Origin: Micrasema longulum
Taxonomy: Eukaryota > Arthropoda > Insecta > Trichoptera > Brachycentridae
Direction of reading: 5' to 3'
Assembly (NCBI GenBank): GCA_022494885.1
Contig: JAGVSM010002914.1
Coordinates: 62,001 to 126,000 of the forward strand
Length of the DNA stretch: 64,000 nt
In this document: positions 1-24,026 of the stretch, one piece after another
Position numbering within the stretch: position 1 is the first letter of the stretch
Layout: the number at the start of each line of letters is the position of its first letter
Notes under the pieces: model-generated
What the model saw: the letters and a program-made list of their open reading frames with translations, nothing else
Told to the model about the DNA's origin: nothing
The model's database searches: none
Translations under genes and position numbers: made by a program

Positions 1-12811
<12,811 letters not shown>

Positions 12812-13869
12812 TCTACGATGATGTGTAACATACATTTTTTCAATCCGCTTAATATGGTTTATCCCCCTTTATCGATAAGATTCACTAATGTTTCGAGGCC
12901 TACTTTTAGTAATTTTGAGAAGTCGGAGTAGACGTAAATAAAATAAGACAAATTTAGGGTCAATTATAAAATAATACACGGGCATTGTGGTGCCTTTGTT
13001 TTCCACAATTTGCTAAATTATAACATTTCTTTTTTTATGAAGCTATTAGATTATTAGATAGTTGATTCTACGACATTTTTCTTTTATATTTATTTGAATA
13101 CTAACTTTTTTGACTCCCAAGATATTAAATTTAATGTAAATTTTGATGAATTTATTACATTTACAGCTAAGCGATTAAAGCACTTAATTTAACTCATGAA
13201 ATAAAGTACAATAACAACATAATGTTCCATCTAATATGCACCTATGTTAATGGTGCTTGGTGTGAGTGAATTCATAGCAATAAAAAGAAATACAAATTGA
13301 CTTTAAATATATTTTTATTGTTAATGTAATATATTATAAAATTATGTTATTTACATTAAATTAAAACGAGTGTCTCACTCTTATTTACTAGATCGAGCTC
13401 TCTTTAACAAAACCAAACCTTTTGTTTATTTTTCCTAGAATAATTTTGTTATAATCCTTCATTTGTAATGAATGTATTCATTTATTTGGTCCCTTCTAAA
13501 GAAACCATTTCTTAATTAATTTACATTGAATATTTGCATTGTATGTGTATTTTACTTGTGACTTTTACTGATTCATAAAAACTAATTGAATTTGATCATA
13601 CAAGACGTAAAATCCTGCTTGGAATATATTGAAGTGGAAGCCACAAATGGACAGAATGGAGTCGCCAATTCTGACTGCAACAAATCAGAATTCCCGCTGT
13701 TGTCGCATCCTTTTAAGGTAATAAACATTTACTTGTTCTGACTAATATTGTTATTTTCTTTAAGACAATTTATGAACCTCATAATGAACGTTTCACCCCC
13801 TTCCTAATGTATGTGCATTATAATATTTCCAAACTAAAAATTCTTACTCTCTAAATTATTACTATTTCA

Positions 13870-14040
13870 GAAGAGCAGCTTAAAACTGACATGCTTAAAT
13901 CTGTTTTAGTGAAAATAAGTTGTTGGCATATTTTAACTTTTCCAAAACAAATCTAGCCCATTTTTTAAGTTATTGAGACCAGCTCTTGTGGCAACTTATT
14001 CCAACCATCAACCTTATTGCTCAGGAAATGTTTGTGTTTA
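13870..14040 (-). mobile_element. CR1/L2-like LINE 3' relic
   Basis: A decayed copy of the element at 2105-2290, with shared blocks such as GCTTAAAACTGACATGCTTAA and GGCAACTTATTCCAACCATC. It lies in the intron between the orphan exons. Confidence 0.65.
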
Positions 14041-15244
14041 TTAGTTTCAATTCAATTCATTTTTATGATATTACATAATATAATATCATTGTTTTCCCAA
14101 ATAACATGTCAATTTGGAGTCGACGCATCATGGATTCTTCCATTCATCTAATATTTTCTTTAACGTTGAGTTTAAAATTATGATATCTTAACAAAATAAA
14201 CTATCTTTCCATATTTGAATATGAATCTTTTCTTTTGTCCGCAGACGTCTGCTTGGAAAGCGTTGGATATGGACTAAGTGGTCTCTGAATGATACAGAAA
14301 TAGAGCTCTGTGATAAATGTCTTAACCAAAGCATTGACAAACCTGCAGATCCGTATACGAAAACTGCAGTATTATTTTATATGTATGCGTAAGAATTTTT
14401 TATAAAATAAGGTTACAGGGAAAAATTTCATGCCTATTTTGAAAGTAAAATTATATTGAAGTTTAGTTTTTAAACTACAAAGAATGTATTGTGAGAACAC
14501 ACAAATATTTACGACTGTTTTGTGGAAATTTTAAATGGATCTTTCTCATTTGAATACCTCGCAACATATTTTTTAACAATTAAAACACCGGTTGTGACCC
14601 CTAACAATTCTCATACGCGGCGTACAAAAAATAATTGTAGAGCTGTAGTTTGTTATTTAAAAAACATTAATATTATTTTGATTTAATTTGTGTAGCTTAT
14701 TTTTGATGAATTCATTTATTTCAACATCATTTCTCTTTAAAAAAGAACAATATTGTTCATATTATAGTGATTCTGGTAATCTTAAGGATTAAATAAATAA
14801 ATATGTTTTTTGTCACAGTAAAATCCGATTATAAACAAGCATGTTTTCCTCTAATCTTAAGGCTATATTTTATAATTACCATGTAAATGTAGTTTAATGC
14901 AAAGTAATTTACATTTCTAAGGTATAGATTAATTATCACTTTCTGTTTTGTGATATTTCAGATATCGTTTTTAAGAAAGGATAATGTTGAGAATATTATG
15001 CTGAGTTATGATGGAGTAAACGGACGAGAGGCAAGAAGATGAGAAATGTATCGATACATGTCATGTTTATACATTATGTGATCATTAAAGATTTAAGTTT
15101 ATAGCCCTGTTTTTATTATTACTAAATTCCTATTCTTAATTTTAAAACCTGTATCACGTAATGACATCACTTGAAATAAGAAACATTTGTGGTTTCATGA
15201 TAGACAATTTTGTTGCCATTTTCAATTTGTAAATAACTACGTTA

Positions 15245-15335
15245 GAAAACAGGAATCGAGTTGTGCTTGAATGGGGTTAGAACCTCGAACCTGTGAGTCA
15301 GCGATACTACCACGGTACCACACCCCGTTCAGAAA
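15245..15335 (-). repeat. tRNA-SINE family B, head fragment
   Basis: The sequence TTAGAACCTCGAACCTGTGAGTC, read on the - strand, matches the family B head. The tail is missing. Confidence 0.55.
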
Positions 15336-16573
15336 CTAATTAAAACCCAAGTGTTTGAAAATACATTAGGTTTTAAAGGGTGTTTTTTTATTAATATGAG
15401 AAATAAATACCATTTGCTGAAATCCATTTTATTAAATTAAAAATAATAATTATAATGAAAACATTTATAAAAAATCCATAAACCAAAAGTATATTAGGTT
15501 ACAGGCCAGTTATTATTTGACCTTAAATAATGCAAATAATAACCGAATCAAACTCAAATGTGAATGCCATTTTAGGTGGAGTTACGGATTGCAACCTAGG
15601 GGACAAAAATAGATCCGTTAGACAAGATTGCCAGGAATTAGAAAATAAAAGCCTGACTTTATTATTTGATTTATTAGGGGAAAAATTAAATTGCAAAGTT
15701 AGTGTTCGTTTAAACATACATATGGTCTCAAATAGTTAGAAAAACTCCGGATTTAACAAATACTTGTTTAATTATCAAACTCGTAAAACCTCCACTTCCA
15801 CCAATTTTCATTGAATGACGAGTTAAGACTTATGAAATTGATAATTATGAAAAATATGATCAACAGTTGTAACATAAAAGTCCATAATATTGATAATGTG
15901 TTTATTTCATATTCACTTAACAATAAACAAGTACACAATGATATAAATATGCGAGATCATTAATGGCAACAATATATTATCACACGGCAAATTAAAATAA
16001 ATATTTATGACTAGAAAACTTTCATCACAATCTCTTAATATTATGTAATATATAAAACACAAAAGATGTTTCATAATACATGTATAAATATTTGAACTAC
16101 GCAAAATTTAACAACAGTAAAAATTTTACTAAAATGTAAAATCTTAACAAAACATTCTTATATCGAAATGTGAGAATACAAAGGATATTATGACCAAACA
16201 CTAATTCTATCAAATCGGTTATACCGATTAATAAGTGCTTCATATGAAAAAATTCTCATATCACAAAAATGACTAGTCTCAGCATTCATTAGAAATAACG
16301 TAAACTTTAACGAAGCATTCGATGTTGAATTAAAATACATTGTCGCAAAATGAGCATCCGTGAATAATACTATAATGGTATATGGATGTGATTCAATGTG
16401 GTATAAATGTGACTAGGTTACGATTTAATTGTTCAAGGTAAACCTAATAATGTAAATGGACAGTATTCGAAGATGCTTTCACTAATATTACAGTTTAAAA
16501 ATTTATAAAACGCTTACAATATGGATGAATTGGTGAACCTCAAAATGACTTGGGAATGAATTATACAATTATT

Positions 16574-17620
16574 TTATCTAGCCAAAACACCGAGAGATGC
16601 TTTAGTGGTAGAATCATCCGGTAAAGACAGTGCCCATTTACGCAATCCGACCAGAAGTACCGAAGATAAAACCAGAATGGCTCCCAGTACAGAATACTTG
16701 TTGGGAACCTCATCGAAAAACATTATTTGCCAAATGAAAGCGAACACAATGTCCGCAGAACGAGCTATGGCTATCGGTCCGGCCTGCTCTAACTGCAGCG
16801 ACATGGTGAGGAGAATCTGCCCACTGAAACTAAAGAGAGCCAAACACACGACCAGCAGTCTGTCCAACCCACACGCCGGTATGCACAGAGCGCCGATCAG
16901 CCAACTCACAAACACCGTCTGCACGAGCGCCAGGCATCCGAAGTTGGTCATTATAACGGAGAAGTGCAGGCCTTTTAGGGCGCGGAGAAGAATATAAACA
17001 TTCGCCCCGAACAGTGTGGACCCAAAAGCCGCAGCCGCCCCCCACGGATTCGAACTGCCCTCTTCTATGTTAAGTAAACTCTTGGCCACGCTGCCAAAAA
17101 TAAAAGCGGGACGGGTAATCAGTATAACGCCGATTAAAGTCAAAATTATAGAAATAACGTTGAATATTCCGCAGGGCTCTTTTAGAAATATTCTTGCAAA
17201 TATCGAAACAAATACGGGAACTGAAAATACTATCACCGAAGCATCAGCCAATGGCATATTCCGGAAAGCGTAAAAACTTAACATAAGGCCGCTGGTCCCG
17301 ACGAAGGAACGAACCATTAGCATAATTCTCCTCCCCTCGGGAAATATGGGTTCTCCTTTCCATATTACAACTGGTATAGCGGGTAGAAGTACCCCCACGA
17401 ACCGGAAAGCCGCCAACTCCATAGGATCTACATTTACCAAACCTTTTACGATAACAGAACAGAGAGAGAAAAATAAAGACGAAAGTGTGGCAAGCATGAG
17501 GCCCAAAAATGGACATCTTTTAAGTAAAGGTCTTCTGTTTTCATATAGATTGGGAGAGGCTTCATCGCCACTTCCCGTAGAAAGCTCGACGAGATGTTGA
17601 AGTTCTAAATGTTCAGGCAT
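16574..17620 (-). CDS. SLC35G1-like transmembrane transporter (EamA/DMT family)
   Basis: A complete 348-residue frame with no intron in the coding part. Ten hydrophobic segments can be read at about 38-59, 66-86, 99-118, 126-145, 151-169, 193-212, 219-241, 252-274, 288-302 and 309-326. They form two EamA repeats. Conserved DMT/SLC35G features include FRFVGVLLPA after TM1, the YAFRNMPLADASVI segment, LKEP, and the mirrored GPIAIARSADIVFAF plus a nearby acidic pair in the second repeat. SLC35G1 (TMEM20) is an ER/plasma-membrane protein; its substrate has been linked to citrate and to calcium handling in mammals, and I cannot infer it here. A TTTTTTTAG acceptor nine bases upstream of the ATG implies a 5' UTR intron. 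Confidence 0.9.
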   Translation of the reverse strand: MPEHLELQHLVELSTGSGDEASPNLYENRRPLLKRCPFLGLMLATLSSLFFSLCSVIVKGLVNVDPMELAAFRFVGVLLPAIPVVIWKGEPIFPEGRRIMLMVRSFVGTSGLMLSFYAFRNMPLADASVIVFSVPVFVSIFARIFLKEPCGIFNVISIILTLIGVILITRPAFIFGSVAKSLLNIEEGSSNPWGAAAAFGSTLFGANVYILLRALKGLHFSVIMTNFGCLALVQTVFVSWLIGALCIPACGLDRLLVVCLALFSFSGQILLTMSLQLEQAGPIAIARSADIVFAFIWQIMFFDEVPNKYSVLGAILVLSSVLLVGLRKWALSLPDDSTTKASLGVLAR

Positions 17621-17990
17621 AGCGAATACCTAAAAAAATATATCGACTTAACTAAACTGGTTAAAATGTAAATGTGCGTTATATAAATAGATAATGTAGA
17701 AAAATAATCAATACATGCCTTATTTAGATAGAAATTGCAAAACACGTTTCAAAGTTTGCATTTGGTCTGTTACATTTTTCCACCAAAACACAACATCATA
17801 CCTATTGCACTAATAACAATATTATTATTTTACGAAATTTGACAGGCTAGACCTTTTCCTGTCATTAAACCATTTTACCATAAACAACGGGAAAGAACAC
17901 ATTTGTTTACTATTTGCGTGGCAAGCCATAGACTGAAAAAATATTTTGAAGTACTTACCTACTTTTTTGTATTCTTCTTCATCTTTTTCA
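17621..17990 (-). promoter_or_regulatory. Putative 5' UTR intron of the SLC35G1-like gene
   Basis: On the - strand a pyrimidine-rich acceptor ends at 17630, just before the start codon at 17620-17618. An upstream donor GTAAGT lies at 17958-17953, so a non-coding first exon would begin at 17959 and run rightwards. The presumed exon contains a very short upstream ATG frame. The transcription start was not identified. Confidence 0.4.
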
Positions 17991-19753
17991 ATGGCTTCAC
18001 CCCCGAGATTTATGACAATAAATACAGGTATTTTTAGTCAAATAATTATTTCCTTTCGTCTATCAACCGCACAAATTATGCATATGGCACTGCACTCGCT
18101 AACGAATTGTTGCTTATAATATTTGGACCCCGATCACAATATAAAGTAACACATTCATCTTCAATTTTATCTACTAAGATTTAGTTTTCTCTATGAAAAG
18201 CAGAATATGCATACAATTGTTTCTTCTAAACATGTTCAATTATTGGTTACCAACGAAGATACTAAAATGTTCATGCAAATATACTAATTTTTACACAAAT
18301 ATCGGTTTTTCTTTCTTCCCATTGTAATTGGGACCCCGAAGTCAACATAAAAACAGTCGCAATTTATCGTCAATGAAATATTGTAGCAAAATACGTATCA
18401 CTTATAAATAACATATTTCCTGTCAGCGATGAAATGAAGCCGTACCCTTAGGCATGATAGTCAAATACTCACCACCGACACGGGAAAAAATATGGCTCGA
18501 TTCACACAGCAACTGCATTATTAAAATCTTACTTAAACCTTTTTTAACGACTTCCAAAATTAGGATATTAATGAAAAGACAAAGTTTCATTATGTTAAGG
18601 AATTACGATTTATTTCAAGACACGGTATTTACAGATGCTCAGTTCATATTTAAAAAAAAATTATATCAAGCAATTAAAGTGTAGTGTACAAGTTCTTATT
18701 TTTTGGTGCATACATTTTATAGATTTTGTTACATTGCAACACGTTATGCTCATATTATACAAAGTATTCATTATACCCTCGACTGACTGCGTAATACAAA
18801 AATACGATCAATTCTGATTTCTAAACATAAGATTTTAACATACATAATATAGAGATCATAAAGCCAGAGTTTGCTGCCGATATGATTGTATTATACAGTC
18901 CTGCTCCTGTAATAGTTTGCAAGTAAAACTAAGTAAAAGAAATGCCGGAGTTCAGAATATACTTTCTTGTTATTAAAGAAAACTTCCAAATTAATATTGT
19001 GTTTCGGAGAACACTGTACTGCACACTCATACTTTATTGTAACCAGCATTTTCTTTCTTTATGCAATCTCAATATAACGTTCCCCTAACTGCAAAATATC
19101 ATAACCCGCAATTTTACTAAACACATTTTGTTTTTTATTCCGATGGGAAAATTGTAAATTTTATAATTTGCAGATTACATCTTGCAGTCAGGCAAAGGTA
19201 AATTTTAAAGTATACAGAATGTTTTTAATATAAATTATAATATTGTAATTTAAGAATAAAACACAAAAGTGGACATAAATAAATATTTTTATATTTGTTT
19301 TTTTTTAGATATTTAAATAACTTCTTAAAAAAACTAATTGAATTACAAGCTAAGTGAATATTTCAACAATGATTTAAATGGGGAAAATAATATATTTGTG
19401 CAATATTTTAATTGAATTTGTTTGTTATTGCGAAGCTTGGTTTTGTTTTTATTCATTAAGAGATATAATTTCTAACAAATTGAAGAGATATGAATTACAC
19501 ATCTTCAGTACAGTTAAAAAGAGCCACTGAGGACCATGTAAGACACTGGCAGACTGTAAGAATAAATTTGAATATATATAAACTTCAAAAACTAAAAATT
19601 GAAAATAAATTTCAACACTTGAATTTAAAACATAGGTTTTTTGTACACCGAGGAAATTTTAGTAATAACTGTTTTTGACAATTTATTATAATATGCACGA
19701 CATCTCTTTTTACTACTCTATGTGCAGTTCAAATATATTATTTTCAAAACTAG

Positions 19754-19921
19754 CAGGCTCTTGGTACAGATGCCGGGGGCGATTACAAACGCTACCTTCA
19801 TCGCTATGTATCGAGACAGTATCCTAACTTTTCTACTATCCCTGTCTACTTCGGTATTACAAAGCCGGCTCTACTGACATGTATGTTCGATACGGCTGTA
19901 GAAACGTCGGAAAGAATTTAA
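19754..19921 (+). other. Orphan GC-richer 55-codon frame
   Basis: Reads QALGTDAGGDYKRYLHRYVS, then RQYPNFSTIPVYFGITKPAL, and ends at TAA. It is preceded by TAGCAG, which could be an acceptor. Part of the DNA is inverted-repeated at about 20515-20560. No family was recognised; it could be a decayed transposon. Confidence 0.25.
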
Positions 19922-21523
19922 CCTACACGGGACCACTCAAAAAGAACATACATATTAAAAGCAGTGACTGACGCACTTATGTCGATACGTGTTTTCGGGA
20001 AGATATAGATATCGATGAATAAGAACTAAATGGTTATATGTATTTATTTTTCATAGGGCCACATTTCTTCGGAAGTGTTGCCATTGCACTTGACAATGTA
20101 TGCACATTATGTAAATCTCAAACGTTATCTGATGCGTGCGCTGTAACTACTTCAAATTTTAAAATCTTAACCGCTAGGAGGCACTGTCACTGCTGTCTTA
20201 ACTGCAAAAACCTTACTCAATGTCAAATTTAAGTTTACTTATTCCTCTTTCGTATTTTAGGTAGGTTTCTGTGATAAGAAGTATCTACCTCAAAATGATT
20301 TTTTTTTTAAATTGCTATTAAAGCAAAAACACTCACATAAACATGATTTTTGTCACTTTAAGTGTGTAGATAAGTGTACCGTGGGGCACAGGTGAACTCG
20401 ATGGCCATGAATATATTTACCTCAAAACTCGAGGATACCGAGTCAATAGTGTATCTTTGTAATTGCCAAGGAGAAATGATCTTAAACTATACCGTCATAG
20501 TGAAGGTATGGCTTCCGTACCTTGCAATTGTAATCGCCCCCCAGGAACAGTATTTTCTGCTGTAATTGTTCGAGATAATAGAATGCTATGAGTCATAGAA
20601 AATAGTTTTATATGCTGAAATAAAAATAATTTTAAAGCTAAAGATGACAAACATGATACAAGAGATCTCAAACACTCAATATTTAAGTGAATCGGACAAG
20701 TAATATTATTTGACCCAACGTCATAAATACAGAGTAAAGTATGCATATTCTGCCAATAAGATTAAGTTTTATGATTTAAAAATACAATAACCTTCCTTCT
20801 TTCATTTTTGAACAAATGACATTTAGAAAAGTATAAAATCTACTGTTCAAAGAACCATTTGATTCCATTAAATTGATTAGTAGAAATAATAGTGAAATTC
20901 TTTAAAATAATAACCAACTCGACGATGTAAATTCAGTAATTTTTTTAAAATTATTTATTTCATTATTTTCTTCAATTACTGACACATGTAATGTTAAATC
21001 TAATGCTTAAATTAAAATTATAAACAGCCAATAAACTTTTATCACACAGCCAAAATAGTCGACACATACTTTCGGTCAAAATTATAAAATTTATAATATT
21101 TTCATTTTTCGATACCATGTTGCGACTTGAACCAGGCAGTTTTAAAACCAAACTGAACATAAAAATGCAGAAAACAATACAACTGTTATTTTTTTTTATT
21201 AGCCACAGAGATGCATAGTATATTTTATATGTTCAACAGCAAATAGGACATAATTAATATCAATACGCCGTGCTTAAGAAATAATTATTTTTCGAGGAAT
21301 ACACTGCTAAGACTATTTCGGAGGCTTGTCAGCAGGTGAAAGAGAGGATATTGAAGGTACAAAGTTATAAAAATTCACCATAATACCCAGACCACACCTC
21401 TGCCACTCGATATACCCAGGTGGTTTACTCCCCACTCCTCTCTCTACTCCCTAGAGGAGTGGGGGGAATAATTACCATAATTATTTCAAATTGGCGCTGC
21501 TGTAGCCAGAATTTTCAGATTAG

Positions 21524-21885
21524 AACTGTCATGGCGCCTTCTTTTTGTTGCTAGAACAACGACCAAACAATTGTGTCAAATTTTCATCATTTTGCGTGAG
21601 TTTTGCCATTGAAATGTCTAAAAATCTAACACATCTAAGCGAGAAATTTTGCGTGTGCGCTAAAAAAAAGGACTTAATTTTGATAGTGAACTTCTACAAG
21701 TGTGGACATTTTGCTAAAAAAATAATGAGTCTTTTTAAAAACTAAAATATACTGTATTTCTACTAAAATATGTGTTGTTTTCAAGTTAAAATATAGTTTT
21801 ATAAATTATTGTCACCTTAACATGATATTATTTTGTATTGTGCTTGGACAAACAACAACAAAAGATGCCATGACAGCTCGCTCGT
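21524..21885. repeat. Candidate MITE with about 30-bp inverted termini
   Basis: AACTGTCATGGCGCC near 21524 matches the reverse of GATGCCATGACAGCT near 21867, with ...TTTTTGTTG continuing in both. The + frame between them (21545-21745) has no recognised motif. Confidence 0.4.
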
Positions 21886-24026
21886 TAGTGTTTATTTTTA
21901 TTTTTAATAATCTATATATAAACTACATGATTAAAAAAGCATGTTCTACCTGAATAGCGTCTTTTTTATTTTGTCTCGTTTATATCAGATTTATATCCGT
22001 AGCGAAAAGGAACATACATGTAATTTATTATTAAAAGCCTCTTCACCATTAATGATTTGTGTTAGGACGATTTTAATTTGACTTCAAAAGTTCGTTGTTA
22101 AAAGTGGTAAATTCGATTTAAAAAAAAGTTGACTAATTTTTTTTATTAGATTTCATGTGTTTGCACAATCAATTACCAAAAGTTATATTTCTGTATTTTC
22201 AAAATGCAACATCATTAATGGATAGAGAAGCTTAAATTCTTTCATAATAAAAACTTGTGGTTTAATCAGTAGTAATGTTTTAAAAAAAGTGGTAAAAGTA
22301 ACAATTCAAAAAAAAGTCAATTAAATTTAAAATATTACTTAAAACTGATTTTTAATTATTGCTAATGATTAATGAAAAGGCGTAAAAAACTTTTAATGAA
22401 AGTTTTGAATCTCCCACGGCTTTTTGTTTGGACCGATATTAGCGCCAACGCGAAATGTCGCAAACTAAAAGTGTTGATGTTTAGGTATATATTATTATAT
22501 ACCTAAACGTCAAAATTTCGAAATGGCACCGTCATTCTGAGCGGCACTTGTTATAGTTCTGCATTACCTCTGACCCAGACCTAATCCTCTTGGATTATTT
22601 TCTTGCAACTGGCGTGTATCAAACGCGCGTTTCACGGTTGGCCACCTAACCAACTGTGCCGCGGCGCCTGCCATTTTCATATTTCAGATAGAATTCTACA
22701 GAGTCAGTATGTGTTCATTTAACCTTAGCACCATGTCCGCATTTGACTGTCATTTGTTTACCCTTGTTTACATGTAACAAATGTGCAAAAAAAACTTCAT
22801 TTTAATTTGAAAACCCTCAGAAGTGTGGCCACGATTATAAAAATATTTAAAACTTTAATAAATGTCGGTAATTAACACTACCGTCTTTAATAATAATTCA
22901 GAACATGATTCGATTTACTGTTGGTACATACACCGGGACACGCATTTTGCGCGAATAAGCAAAAAGCTATTTTAAAAAAATTATAGTAATTTTAAAAAGT
23001 TTCGAGGATTAATGACTTTTCTGATTCTTTGAAAACAATATATTTACATTATGTATCATATTAAGCGTTCAAATAGATAAATAAAAAAATGAGTGCACAA
23101 ATGTACATATACAAAACAGACAAAATACAGATTTACAAGATCTATTTATGAATTTTTACTATCGAGTGGTTTGGGCATTTTTCGCTGATTTAATCATGTA
23201 ATTATCATGTCCTTTTGTGCATGCCGAGTTCCGCATATCTAAAACTTACTTTCCGTATTAAAGTAGGCCGAATATTTTTTCATTAATCTAATTAAAATAA
23301 TAGACAATATCACTAGGCTCAAAGTTAAGCATAAATAAATTGATATTGATTTTCATGAGATGCGATTTTAAAACTATCAAACAATATTTTGAATATAAAA
23401 TAATCTAAATTATTTACACACAAATAAGATAAACTTAAACATAAATTATTCATTGTGTAGGCTGGGTGTTATTTGCTTATAAACTACATGTAGTAAAAAA
23501 CACAGTTATTTAAATTAAGCATTCGTAAGAACATTAACGGTCGAGAGAGAATATTCCACTATAGCGATCAGGTCACAGGATTGTAAGAAATTCACATTGG
23601 AATTCTTACACAATGCGTATCACGCACACGCATGTAATCAAAAATCTTCATTTCTAAAATGAGGAATTTCTCCATCCGAGATTGTCAAAATAAGAGCGGA
23701 ATGATCTTATTTCACTTTCAGAGGTATAAATTTTGACACGTAATCAAAAAGAAAATCTCAAATAAACAAAAGTTTATGATACTTTTACATAATATTATAA
23801 AAATATCAGAGTTCGATATGTCACTTTGTAAATAAATCCGTAAGATTTTTTCCAATTTGAAAGAATTGTACTGCAGTCATACCATCTAATTTTAATGGGA
23901 AAACTAGTCATCGCTCCGGCAATATAAAAAAGCACTATTATTAGGAGGAACTTTTCTACATTCTTTAGTGAAGAATGCGCCCATCGGGATGGGGAGAGCT
24001 GGGGCCGAGTGAGGGGACTCGGAGGC

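Larger units (their letters stand above)
12812..16573. other. Intergenic stretch between PRP4 kinase and the SLC35G1-like gene
   Basis: AT-rich. It holds the PRP4 3' UTR (AATAAA at 12937-12942), the two downstream orphan exons, a LINE relic at 13870-14040 and a SINE at 15245-15335. A small frame at 15530-15739 has no recognised match. The - strand AATAAA (plus-strand TTTATT at 15901-15906) could end the SLC35G1-like transcript. Nothing else could be supported. Confidence 0.5.
17991..24026. other. Intergenic region between the SLC35G1-like gene and sno
   Basis: About 6 kb of AT-rich DNA with no gene I can support. It contains an orphan 55-codon frame at 19754-19921, an inverted-repeat pair at about 21524-21555 and 21852-21885, a short hairpin at about 21429-21465 (11-bp arms of CCCCACTCCTC), and a 13-bp-arm hairpin at about 22480-22512 (GTTTAGGTATATA). 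The region next to 24026 should contain the sno 3' UTR, but no strong AATAAA was seen close to its stop. Confidence 0.45.

Noticed and set aside
15530..15739. 69-codon + frame reading NLGDKNRSVRQDCQELENKS
   Set aside because: Could be a transposon remnant, but no family signature was recognisable, so it is not annotated as a gene.
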